A stretch of 64,000 bases of DNA from Paramecium tetraurelia (taxonomy: Eukaryota; Ciliophora; Oligohymenophorea; Peniculida; Parameciidae): positions 3,804 through 67,803 of the forward strand of contig NW_001799055.1 of assembly GCF_000165425.1 (NCBI RefSeq), written 5' to 3'. Below, one piece after another: positions 47,593 to 59,464 of the stretch. Positions within the stretch are counted from its first letter, which is position 1, and each line of letters opens with the position of its first letter. The notes beneath the pieces were generated by a model. The model did not search any database. It was not told where the DNA came from and saw only the letters and a list, made by a program, of their open reading frames with translations. A program made the translations under genes and the position numbers.

Positions 47593-47934
47593 TCATTGTT
47601 ATTTAGTTAATTTTTATATTTATTCATATGTATATTGATGCAATTCAATGTCAAAGTCAAATAATTCATTCAAATGTTCTATTATAATTTTTAAAGAGTT
47701 ATCTTTTTCATCATAATATGCTACTCCAATGATTGAATAGATTGAATCATTTACAATGGGTTAATGGTATGATAGTTGTATTTGCTTCTTGTTCTTGGAT
47801 AAGATGTCTGTGCCTTAAATGGTTTGCCACTCTCCATAATTTTTGGGTTCGTGTTGATACAATTAAAGATAAATGGAAATATCACCTTGTTGTGTGTCGT
47901 CAAGAGTGATCCATTTATAAAGTTTTTATTTCAT
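47593..47934 (-). CDS. Unknown protein, 113 aa
   Basis: One frame from ATG 47934 (MKQKLYKWITLDDTQQGDIS) to TGA 47593-47595. Alternating hydrophobic strands (DISIYLQLYQHE, IIGVAYYDEKDNSLKIIIE) suggest a small beta-rich domain. It is divergent from the gene at 47940 with only 5 bases between start codons. I recognise no family. Confidence 0.6.
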
Positions 47935-47939
47935 ATAAA

Positions 47940-49234
47940 ATGGAAATAAATAAATTGAATGAAGTTAATCCAGATGATTTGGATGTTATCTTTAGAGGAA
48001 TCTAACTATTTATTGATCAAAAAGAGAATGATTTAGAAACTACAATACCTCAACTAGTTGATAAATACAAATACTATTAACTTCAAGATCATGATAAAAA
48101 GTTTTAATTATTTTGTTAACAAGCAGACTGTTCCACCGATTCTAGATCAGAGTATCAGAGTTAATTGAGAAGTGCAAGAATTAAAGTGCCATTAATTACG
48201 TCTTGAGTATCCGAGATATACTCAATTACAAAGCATAGAATTTTGCTGTTATACTAAATAAAGTACTTAAAAGATGTGAGATGCAAGCAACCCAATAAAA
48301 TGAGGATAACCCACAAATTTAGATGAAGAGATCAGTACCTTCATGGTAATTGAATAGTTAATAAAATCGAACGTTGTTTTAATTTTATGATAATGATTTT
48401 TGGAAACTCTATGACATTATGCTTCTAAACAAGTAATTACTTAACATTAAATTAGACAACACTGTTCAAACTTGATAGTGTACCATTAATCAAAGCTCGA
48501 AAATGTAGAAAGACTATTCGCATCAAGTTTAGAAAGAAATTAGAGATTTCTATAATATAAGAGCTTGCCAATTATAGAAATAACTACTCTGACTGATAAG
48601 GCCAGGAAATTAAAGTTCCTCTAACTCACACAAACTATGGAAACTCCCTATGCAAATAAAAATATTACAATGTTCGGAAATTAGAATTAGAATTAGAATT
48701 AGAGTCCAACCAAAAAAACATAAGTCACCGTTAAACATTCGATTTCGATTAGTCCTCAAAGAACTCAAAGTAAAGATCCTCAAGATCAAGATATCAGAAG
48801 TATGTTTGATACAGAAAATTTCAATTTGTTTGATACCAATTACAAAATTACTAGAGCAAAGAACTTATCCTTACATAACGATAAAATCATTGCTGTCTCA
48901 GTTTAAAATAAATAAAAAGGAAAGTCAAAATTACAGCAAGAGAATTTTAGTCCTTAGAAAGGATGCAAAAATCAAAATTGGATGCTCCCTGAAATCAAGT
49001 CTCCATTTTATATCGATTAAAACGGTATCATCTATTAAAATTATGTTAGACTCTCTAATCAAGCCAATCCAAATTCCTCAAAATTATGTTTATACTTAAA
49101 GTCCTGAAAGAAGATCTGCCAAGAAACCCCCATTAGCATCAGATCTCAATAGTACTCTTTGTCAATAATTGTTACCCTAATATAGAAATAATACAAGAGC
49201 ATTTCAAACTATCAAAAGTTTTATCCGAAAATGA
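47940..49234 (+). CDS. Unknown protein, 407 aa, three introns
   Basis: MEINKLNEVNPDDLDVIFRG starts the protein. Introns 48101-48123, 48433-48455 and 49025-49049 give exactly 408 codons. The N-terminal half is helical (VSELIEKCKNQSAINYVLSI, RDILNYKAQNFAVILNKVL). The middle has a small GAATTA repeat (about 48,673-48,699) encoding alternating Asn-Gln. The C-terminal half is polar with SIS..PQRTQSKDPQDQ and ends AFQTIKSFIRK. No domain recognised. A 149-codon standard-code frame from 48650 overlaps this gene but is out of frame. Confidence 0.78.
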
Positions 49235-49446
49235 TTCTAAATAAATGTTATATAAGATTTATTTGTAATTTACTTTTTATTATTATATCTATCTCCATTA
49301 GAAGGCTTCCTTTATAAAATTATATGTTAAGATTTCAAGTATCTAATTATTTAGATCTTTTAATAATTAAAAATACACAAAATTGAATGATGTCAGTAAA
49401 TGGATTACTAATTTATATTGATATATAATGAAAATCAAGAGTAATA

Positions 49447-49749
49447 ATGAATAAAGATCCTCTCTATGCAGTGTATTAAGAAACATCAAAATAAACAATA
49501 TTAGGTTCTTAGAATTATAGAAGTATAAGATTCGATATTATTCTTATTTTTGAAAGTGTTTTTGAACTATCAAATACATATAAGATTCGCAAAAATTAAA
49601 AGCATTTCCAGCAACACTTAGTATATCTTAAGAGATATATATTAGATTAATTTATAACCGAAGGAAGAGTATAAAAAATGTAATCTCTTTTCCAAAACCT
49701 GAAAGTTAATGAAATACATCCAATATGCATAGTAGAAACAGTCTTTTGA
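49447..49749 (+). CDS. Possible small protein, 100 aa
   Basis: ATG 49447 (MNKDPLYAVYQETSKQTILG) to TGA 49747-49749, no intron. The sequence is helical and basic (HFQQHLVYLKRYILDQFITE). It could be real, but a 100-codon frame can also arise by chance under this code. No similarity recognised. Confidence 0.38.
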
Positions 49750-49844
49750 ATATCAGAGATTAGGCTTTTTACGTTACTTATAAATTAAAATTACTTAGAA
49801 ATGGAATGATATAAAATTATTAATATTTTCTTTTAATAAAACAA

Positions 49845-50359
49845 ATGAAGAGATTATTGAGGAATGCTCAAATTTTATCAAAATAATCGCGATATTACCA
49901 TCATGATCCAGCCAGTAGAGCCTTAGTGGGTAAGGATTCAATTTTATGTAATTCAGGATCACCTTAAGAGATTGCTCCTCCTGTGCACTTCAAATTATAT
50001 TATCTCCCAGACAATGTTGCCAAGACTGGATAGGGTATGAGACACCCTCACTTTAATGCATATTAAATGGAAGGAGTTACCACATATGACAATTGGGAAT
50101 ACAAGTAGATTGTTAAAGTAATCTAGATATTATGGCTAATGGTGGCATATTGGATCTATTTTCTGGAATTCTTTAATGTTATTCTACCCCTTATTATTGT
50201 GGCTTGTTATCGAGTAGAGTCAGGTAATTAGAGATCATCTAACAAGCTTAGCAAGAAGCACTTTTGGCGAAGGATGACATGTTTAAGAAATATTTCAACG
50301 AAGCTGGAGGATTCTATTAATACACATTCATAGGCCCAGAAACCACTTTAAATTATTGA
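49845..50359 (+). CDS. Probable mitochondrial inner-membrane protein, 163 aa
   Basis: MKRLLRNAQILSKQSRYYHH is a basic, amphipathic presequence of mitochondrial type. After a soluble part (APPVHFKLYYLPDNVAKTG, MRHPHFNAYQMEGVTTYDNW) comes a hydrophobic span (ILWLMVAYWIYFLEFFNVIL). A 23-nt intron near 50,225-50,247 leads to AQQEALLAKDDMFKKYFNEA and the end GPETTLNY. Size and layout fit an accessory subunit of a respiratory complex, perhaps ciliate-specific. That is inference; no named family is recognised. Confidence 0.7.
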
Positions 50360-50401
50360 AGCATTCATTGAAAAATATAAAAATATATTAAATATTACAT
50401 A

Positions 50402-51879
<1,478 letters not shown>

Positions 51880-51902
51880 TTCAATTCTACTTAATTTATA
51901 TT

Positions 51903-53550
51903 TCATTTTTAATAATAGTCAAACTCTTTGAATTCATCCTAATTGACTAGATTGTTTTCAGGTGCATAAGAGTTTATAGCCTCTTCAGCAGTAAACTATT
52001 TGTCGAAATTTTCTAGCCATGCCTCCCCCTATATTTATGGTTTAAAAGGAGCTTCGACCTCCTTCTTTAACAGCTTCTCCCAATTCACTCCCTTAAACCA
52101 TGGATGATTTTTTATATCTTCAGTTTTATTGTATCCTAATCTTTATTTTGCATCCTTAATTGTTAACTATTAAAATTAGGGATGTAATATTACTTTCTGG
52201 ATAAAATCTTTAGCTTCATTAGAAATCTAAGGAGTAGTTGGGAAACTAATATCTTTATTTTAAATCTGTTTAAACATTAGATCTTGATTTTTGTTATAAA
52301 ATGGAGGTAGTGCATACAACATCTCGTAAGTGAGTATGCCCAATGCCCACCAATCTGCAGCCATTGAATGACCAGTTTCTAGAAGAATTTCAGGAGCCAA
52401 GTACTCAGGAGTACCACAAAAGGATTTAGCCAACTCATTTGTTTTTAATATCTTGGACATTCCAAAATCCGTTAAACAAACATGACCTTGATCATCTAAG
52501 AGGACATTTTCTGGTTTTAAATCTCTATATATAATGTTTTTTGTGTGCAAATGTTCTAATGCCAAAATCTATTTAAAAATGAAGATAAGCATTTACAATT
52601 TCTGAGACATAAAATTTAGTTCTATTCTCTTCAAATCTTTTAACATGTTTTAGATGTTAAAACAATTCACCTCCTTTCATGAATTGAGTCACAAAGAATA
52701 GTTTTTCAGGTGTCTGAAATGCCCAATTCAAAGAGACCAAAAATGGATGATTTATGTGTTATAAAACTATCCTTTCTGTTTTGGTGTGCTCCAATTATTC
52801 AGGATCTGCCACATCTTCTTTGCGAATGGATTTCATAGCATAATATTACTTATCGCTCTTTTTCTCTACTAACATCACTTTACCATATGCTCCTCTGCCC
52901 AATACTTTGATTAAGTCAAAATCATCTATGGTGACAACTTCTCCTTTCTACTTTGCATACAATGTCGATGTCTTTGCTCTGGTTTGTAATCGTTCTTCTG
53001 TCTGGGAATCTAATCTCTTTCTGAATTACTCCTCGTTCATCAATTCCGATCCAGTTGTTGGTAATCTATTGATTCCCTTTTTTTTATCAACTTTTGTAGT
53101 TGTGTAGGCTGTGAGAGTGAGTTCATCTTTGTAGAATATTGGAAGTGCAGCTCCTTTGTTTTATTAGCAATAGGCTTTGATTATGCTCAGTACGGCATAA
53201 TCTCTTCTTTCTGAACTCGAGTATCGGTAATCATATTCTTCAGGGACATGCACTACAAATTCTGTTCCAATCAAACCAATGGTTATGGCATAGACTCTTC
53301 TAATTGGGATTTTTCTCTTTACAGTCAATTTTGATAGATTATACAGATTATGTGTTGTAATGAGAATCGTTCTTTCTTATCTTTTATTGACTTCATTAAA
53401 TTTGTAGAGCAAACTTGAAAATAAAACATGCTCACCTGGCTCTAGAATTTTTGTGATAGATTTTTCATTTGCTAGATGCAAATCATCCCAAGACTCTTAT
53501 TTCATTAATTATAATATTTCTAATTTCAAATTTATTGAAACTGTAAACAT
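51903..53550 (-). CDS. AGC-family protein kinase with N-terminal TH1-like domain
   Basis: 539 residues, one 28-nt intron (52569-52596). Residues about 25-150 resemble the myosin tail TH1/PH-like lipid-binding domain ([35 protein letters not shown]). The kinase domain has [45 protein letters not shown] (AGC-type YRDLKPEN), [22 protein letters not shown], and [13 protein letters not shown]. The tail has the AGC extension ([20 protein letters not shown]) and the hydrophobic motif EFKEFDYY. It is likely activated by a PDK1-like kinase at T in SFCGT. The N-domain would give membrane targeting (inference). Confidence 0.9.
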
Positions 53551-53846
53551 TTTCTGATTATAAAATCATTTCTTAGATTAAATTTATGATGATATGATTC
53601 AGTAGATAATGTAAGTAAATTTGAGAGACAATTTGATAATTTTTGAGAATTTGGTTCAAAAGACAATGTATATGAAACTTAATCAATTCTGGCGAACCTG
53701 TTGATTTAGAGAACAAACATCAAAAATGGTCAACTCAAATTAGAATTATTAATTAAGCGAAAATTTAATTTTTTTAATTAATTTGAAGAAACATACATAA
53801 GTGGATAAAGATAAATTTTTGTTCTCAATAACATGATCATATCAAT

Positions 53847-54604
53847 TCACTATAATTAGGCTGTTATCTTAGTTAACTCCTCAACCTCATTTTCATTCAA
53901 AAACCAACATTCATTCTTTCTAATAACACATAATTCGATATTTTTGTTGCCACTCTCAACCACATCCATCAAAGCCTATTTTAGTTGATCAAATCAATAA
54001 ACATACTTTAGTAGTAAGTAAAAGAGCATCCTTCTCATGCAATCCTTCTCTCCAATGCTTCTCTAAGAAATCTTTCACTTATTTTGCACTCTTCCCCAAT
54101 GAAGTGGCCTTCCATTCTGAACAAGCCCCAGAAGGATCAGTTTAAAAGAGTTTTGGCTTATTATTACTAAATCCTGCAATCAGCGTTGAAATCCCATAAG
54201 GTCTAGCACCTCCTCTTTAAGTGAACTTTTGCTATTGTTGACTAGTAAATTTGGCAATATAATCAACTGAAGGATCATCCTCGTAATAGATCTTGTATTG
54301 CTAACATTACAATCTAGTTTGATTTGCCAAGATTCTTGCATCTGCATTCAACCCAGAAAAGGTCATGCAAAGATTGTGATCTATACAAATATTATACGAT
54401 TAAAGTACCCAATTGGTATACTTTCTTGATTGTTTTAACATCTTGCAATCTTGATGCCGATTTCTTTTCTACTCCCAATATTATAGCATCCTTTCCTCTT
54501 ACTCCAACGCAGCAGAGACCTCTCTTAACTGCTTCCATAGCATATTCCACTTAAAACAATTAACCATCTGGAGAAAATACTGTGAGTGCTGTGTCGTATG
54601 ACAT
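53847..54604 (-). CDS. PSMA7: 20S proteasome alpha subunit, alpha-7 (PSMA7) type
   Basis: 232 residues. The alpha N-terminal signature reads YDTALTVFSPDGQLFQVEYA. GVRGKDAIILGVEKKSASRL, MTFSGLNADARIL, GARPYGISTLIAGF and QTDPSGACSEWKA follow in the usual order. VRGKD and the AAAxxR-like ENEVEELTKI tail favour the PSMA7/yeast Pre6 branch. Alpha subunits form the outer gate rings and are not catalytic. Introns 53976-54006 (31 nt) and 54381-54408 (28 nt). Slightly shorter than the usual 245 residues because the Lys-rich tail is missing. Confidence 0.93.
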
Positions 54605-54628
54605 TATTTAAAAAAATATTATTAAAAT

Positions 54629-55363
54629 TCATCCTAATCTTAAGTAATCATCCTCTTCTTCAACGTCCCAACCTTTGAATTCAATGAGATCATTGTTCCA
54701 TATCTTTATAGGTCTTTTTTATTAGGTTATCAAACCTTAACTAACACTTCTTTATTGCGAAGGAATTACTTTGATCTTTGCTTTGATTTCTGGACTAGGA
54801 ATGCATATAACAGACGGTTCTAGTTGATTTGAGGAGTTTTCGATAGCTAAATTCTATAAAAACATATGTTATTATGGTTTCTTTTTAAAAGGCCCATTTA
54901 ATTCTTCTAATGATTTATCGACAATTTTTCTAGCTGATTACGGTTTCTTGTCTATAATCAACAATTTGTGATCTTATTGGATTTCTTGGAGATTATTATA
55001 GAGGGCCATTTTGTGAACAGAATGAATGGGTTTATTTTTTTCAAATAGTCGAGCTTTTTGCAAATCACCCAGTTCTTTTTTTAATTAATTTATTTTTTTT
55101 TCCAAAAATGATGAACTTTTAGAAGAGCTGTTATTAGACTTTCTTTGTCTATCTTGAGTTTGAATGATACTGGAACGAGAAGATTGAATTTATTCAAAGA
55201 CTGATTGTCTGTGTTTATAGGGAGTTAATTTATTGTTAATGACAAATTTGATTCCTGGTTTGATTTGTCTCACCTGTGTAAATTACTCTCTTTAAGTAGG
55301 ATTGAGTAATTGATCAATTCGATTTGCTACATGTTCAAGATGAAGTATATTGAAGGCTTTCAT
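54629..55363 (-). CDS. Unknown basic protein, 244 aa
   Basis: MKAFNILHLEHVANRIDQLL begins an intronless frame ending FKGWDVEEEDDYLRLG. The middle is Ser/Gln/Lys-rich with a short coiled coil (KINQLKKELGDLQKARLFEK). The acidic end with Trp may be a docking motif. No domain recognised. It lies between proteasome alpha and the CAMK-like kinase, all on the minus strand. Confidence 0.72.
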
Positions 55364-55448
55364 TTTTTGGGGTTATTTTCTTGAACTTTTCATTTTAATC
55401 TTAACAATATATATTATTAAAATAGTGACTTATAAAAATATAATCATT

Positions 55449-57107
55449 TCATTATTCAAATTAGGTAAGCTATTGCAAAAGATCAGCATCAATCTGTTTG
55501 CTCTGAAGCTATTAAATATTATTCTCAGGCATAATATCATCAATCTATGTCAAAGAGACCTAACTTTCACACAAATTTAGTCCAAACAAATCTTTCACAT
55601 TCTTACCCGAAGTTTGTACTTGTAAATTTCTAACATTTATGGATGTCTCCATTCCAGAATTGAAATCACTGATGCTGTTCTCACTCTCAAAAATGGTTAT
55701 CGTGTTGATGTATTTGATGGTTTCCTTCTTGTTCCCCATTCTTTAATGGATCTAAGTCGAAGATAATAATTTAAATTATTCCAATCTCTATTTTAAACTA
55801 TCTTAATTGTAGCTACACGCATTTATTGACACTTCCAAACTCTTATTCATCTCTTTTGGAGTATCTTCCTCCTAAATTGCGTCAAATCTCCTACTCTTTA
55901 AAAGAGTGTTGGCTAATTCCTAATTGAGAATCATTGCAGAATTTATCAGAGTTTTGTTGTACAGATCACTGTTTTGGCTGCTCTTACTTACATCAATATC
56001 ATCTTTCACAATTTTAATCTTGTTTGGAAATGTGTAGGATGGAACCCAAATGTGCCTCAATGCCTCTAAGTTAGAACCGGTAGATACCTGAAGCATTCAA
56101 TCTTTTTAAAGGATTCCACATCATAAGTCTCTTTATGAAGTCTCTACAACTAGTGGGCAAATCCAAGAAGACCTACTTGTGGAACGGGTCCAAAGATGGT
56201 TCTCTATATCAAACTTAAAGATAATACCTTTGCGAAAGAATCTCAATTAAATCACCAGTGTATTCAGAAGTATACGGTAAAATTCCAGTTAGACATTAAT
56301 ATATCACAACACCGATCGCCCACAAGTCAACCTGAGAATCATAACCATAATCTCTATAGATTTCCGGTGCTCGGTAGTGAATATTCCCAGTAATTGTCAT
56401 CATTTTATTTCGGTTGTACCTTAATGTATTTTAATTAATGGTGACAAATCTTCTTGAAACTCCAAAATCAATCAACTTGATCTTGTAATCCCTAAGTGGA
56501 TAAAGAGTAAGACTTACGTGCAAACTTAAATGTTGTCTGGTTTTATGTCTCGATGACAGACTCCTGCCTTGTGCAAGCATTTCACTGCCTTCAACAAAGT
56601 CAATGCTATCTATTACACGTGTTTTTCTTTCAATTTCTAATTCTGTTTCAGGAGGGTCTCCAAATTAGAACAAGGGACCCATTCCATTAACAAATATAAC
56701 TTTGTTTATTCAATGAACAATTTATAACATTTCGCTATAAACGGGCTTTTTAGTAATTGTGAATTGATAAAGGCTTATTTCACCATACTAATTATCTCCT
56801 CGTCGTCCGTTGGAATAACTTTAACTGCGTATTTCGTCTAATCGTCTTTCTTAGGCCAACACAACCACACAATACCATTTGTCCCTTCTCCTAATTTCTC
56901 TCCCAAGGTGTATTCGTCCAAGAAGCAGTTATTCTTCAATCCAATTTGATTATTTTCAACATTATTAGAATGTGTGTCATGATCGCTTAAGTCCGAACTT
57001 TACATTTGCTATTGAGTTAAAAGTGGAGTTCTAGTTTTCCTCTCAATAGTTTCCTCCACTGGTGAAAAATTCGATTCAGAGTTTAGAAACCCTTTAATCT
57101 TCTACAT
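55449..57107 (-). CDS. CAMK-like Ser/Thr protein kinase, 528 aa
   Basis: After a 75-residue polar leader the kinase starts YTLGEKLGEGTNGIVWLCW. YAVKVIPTD, YLLMEWVPCSNLETLL, AGVCHRDIKPDNI, IDFGVSRRF, GNIHYRAPEIYRDYGYDSQV and DLWAIGVVIYQCLTGILPY follow; catalytic residues are present. The activation segment is extended (RFVTINQNTLRYNRNKMMTI). A 200-residue Ser/Asn-rich tail without EF hands follows. Introns 56066-56087, 56204-56227, 56492-56517. The group (CAMK or a ciliate-specific family) is judged from overall pattern only. Confidence 0.9.
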
Positions 57108-57339
57108 TCTCCTCTAGAATTAAGATTGTTAAGGTTAGCTTTATATCATATTTTTATTTTAAAGAACCAATAAACAGAATGCATTAAATTTATTATAATT
57201 TCTTTTTTCATAATATCCGATAAAATTTGAATCATAACCAAAGAAATGGCATCTCATTTCTGAACCCTATTTATCCATTGTTAAAAATCTCTTTTTTTAT
57301 GGAATATTACTTGTTCTGATTTATTTCGAATATATAATT

Positions 57340-57598
57340 ATGAAAATAAGTAAAAGGATATAAATGACATTTTTAAGAGCAAATTATATTTCAATTCTAA
57401 AAACTAAAGCAAAATTGTATAAAATTCCCTGAACTACATAAAATACTCGAAAAATTCCAACATAACAAAAATTCATATAGGAATCAACTTAATCAAATTA
57501 ATAAACTTGAAATAAATTTAATATTCAATTTAATGAGAAGATTTTAGATGGAATAGTAGGAAAAACTTAATTCTTAAAGATTGAGGGTTTTTAATTGA
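57340..57598 (+). CDS. Small basic protein, 76 aa
   Basis: ATG 57340 (MKIKQIIFQFQKLKQNCIKF) with one 28-nt intron (57350-57377) after only ten coding bases. The rest is helical and charged (FPELHKILEKFQHNKNSYRN, MRRFQMEQQEKLNSQRLRVF). Size and charge recall small mitochondrial assembly or ribosomal proteins, but I cannot name one. The intron model gives 231 nt exactly. Confidence 0.5.
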
Positions 57599-57904
57599 AT
57601 AATCTCTTAAAAATGAGGTCCAGTACATCAATCTTGCTTAGTTGATTAAGTGTGTGGATTAAGATCAATGAAAAATTCATATAATTATCTGATACTACAT
57701 TTAATGTTATTTAATGTGAGTAGGATTGATTGATTCCCAATAATTTTGATTAATATCATTCATTTATATTATTTTATTTTCTTCAATTCATCTATCTTTT
57801 TAACATTCTCTCTTTACGCTTATCCTTTTGCACTGCTACAACTTCCAAATACAGAGTAAAACATAGTTTATCAAATATATGAGAAATATATTAGTATTAT
57901 TTAA
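57599..57904. other. Intergenic, or last exon of the MORN gene
   Basis: About 300 bases, mostly AT-rich without coding pattern. On the minus strand 57,783-57,840 can encode VVAVQKDKRKERMLKRQMN, which would join the MORN gene if a long intron of about 86 nt were spliced. Confidence 0.35.
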
Positions 57905-59104
57905 TCAAACAAGAGAAAATAATTTACCTTCTCTCCAAACTCCCTTGGTGATATGTCCATGAGACTCTGTGAATTCTCCAGTCCCATGTTGTAAACCATT
58001 CATCCATTACCCAACGTATTTTCGACCATCAGCAAATTAAAATGTTCCGAAACCTTATCTCTTATCGCTTTCATATTAACCAACATAAACTCGGCCTTAA
58101 ATCGAATAATCAAATAATACCGTCAGTCCAGGATAAGATTCCCTAGCCGTGCATCATTCCGTTTTTCCAGTCTCCTTAATATCTTCTTCCATCAGGCCAT
58201 ATCTTTAATATTATTATAAAACTACAAACTATCCTTTCCCTTCAAACTGACCATTTACAAACAAACCCTCATATTTTTCCTTATTATTAAATATTAAAAC
58301 TCCTTGGCCATGTTTTAAGCCATTCCGAAAATGCCCTACTTTTGTTTGTAGAATAATACCTTTATAATGAGAGTCAATCTTCACTTCAATACCATATCCA
58401 TTATATTTATCATTGAACCATGAGCCTTTAAAGGGAATAATAATTTTATACCTTCATAAATCGAGCCATCCGCATAATAATACACTCCTTTACCATGCAT
58501 GTAATTCAAATGGAAGTCCCCACAATAATACCCTCCTTCCGAATCAAAAAATTTACCTTTTCCACTAGCATAACCATTAATCCACTTTATGTAATTTAAA
58601 ATTAATTACCTCGCCTTCATATCTGCTAGAATCAACAAATTTGTATTCTCCTTCACCCTAAGGTTTTTTTTTGTACCAGTATCCAGTGTAGCGTCCACCA
58701 TTTCTCATCATAATGGATGGTAATTTTAACTTTTCTTTTTCACTCTTAGCTATTAATCGATTATCTTCCTCATTCAAAAGTGACAATAATTCTTTTTCGA
58801 ATAATTTCTCTTCACGTTCTTAACTTTATTTGCTTGATTTATTTGTACAGATAGAAGGTCTAATTTAACAGGATTCTTCTAAAGAATCAAATTCAGGAAC
58901 ATCATCTGAGTGTGCTTATGGTACTTTTGAATTAGAGTAAACCTTGGCTATCTCAAATAATTTTCTGTATTTTTCTTAAGAACTTGATTTTGGTTTTCTA
59001 TTTTATAGATTTAGGTCAAACCTTTGTGAACTTTCGATGTCAAACTCAAAAACAGTCTAAAAACATTCAGTATGAACTTTAGTATGCTCAGATTATTCTA
59101 GCAT
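57905..59104 (-). CDS. MORN-repeat protein, 366 aa
   Basis: The N-terminal 150 residues are polar and helical (MLEQSEHTKVHTECFQTVFE). Then a series of MORN repeats: GGRYTGYWYKKKPQGEGEY, SSRYEGEWINGYASGKGKF, GGYYCGDFHLNYMHGKGVYY, EKYEGLFVNGQFEGKG, GRRYQGDWKNGMMHGQGILS, GRVYVGQYESDKRQGFGTF and GRKYVGQWMNGLQHGTGEF. MORN arrays bind or organise membranes and cytoskeleton in ciliates. Introns of 25, 26, 23 and 25 nt are clear; a further in-frame 21-nt intron near 58,350 is possible. The stop used here, TGA 57905-57907, follows WREGKLFSLV. Confidence 0.85.
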
Positions 59105-59464
59105 CCTCTATTTTCAAGATCAATTAAATATTAAATATATAATCTTAAGCATGAAATTCTAATTTTTTATGTTGTTGAAACGAAACAATCGGTAAGTTTA
59201 ATTTATGTTTCACTACTAAATCAAGGAATCAATTTGTTTTATTTCGCCAAAATTACAAAATTTACTTTGTGATATTGTAATATAAAATAAATACTTTATT
59301 TACATTAAAACAATTCTTTACTATAAACTTAAATTAATTATAAACCAAAAACTATATAATTCCATAATTATTTTCTAAAATGCTCCACACTTTAATAAAG
59401 TGCATTTATAGATAATTGCTAACTTTATTAATAAGAATATGAAACATACAATAAATGTAAAATA
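59105..59464. other. Intergenic spacer
   Basis: About 360 bases, strongly AT-rich, between the MORN gene start and the BTAF1 3' end. No gene seen. Confidence 0.5.

Noticed and set aside
48650-49099. A 149-codon frame free of all three standard stops
   Set aside because: It lies out of frame inside the 47940-49234 gene, whose own frame (with Gln at TAA/TAG and three introns) gives better sequence and exact length.
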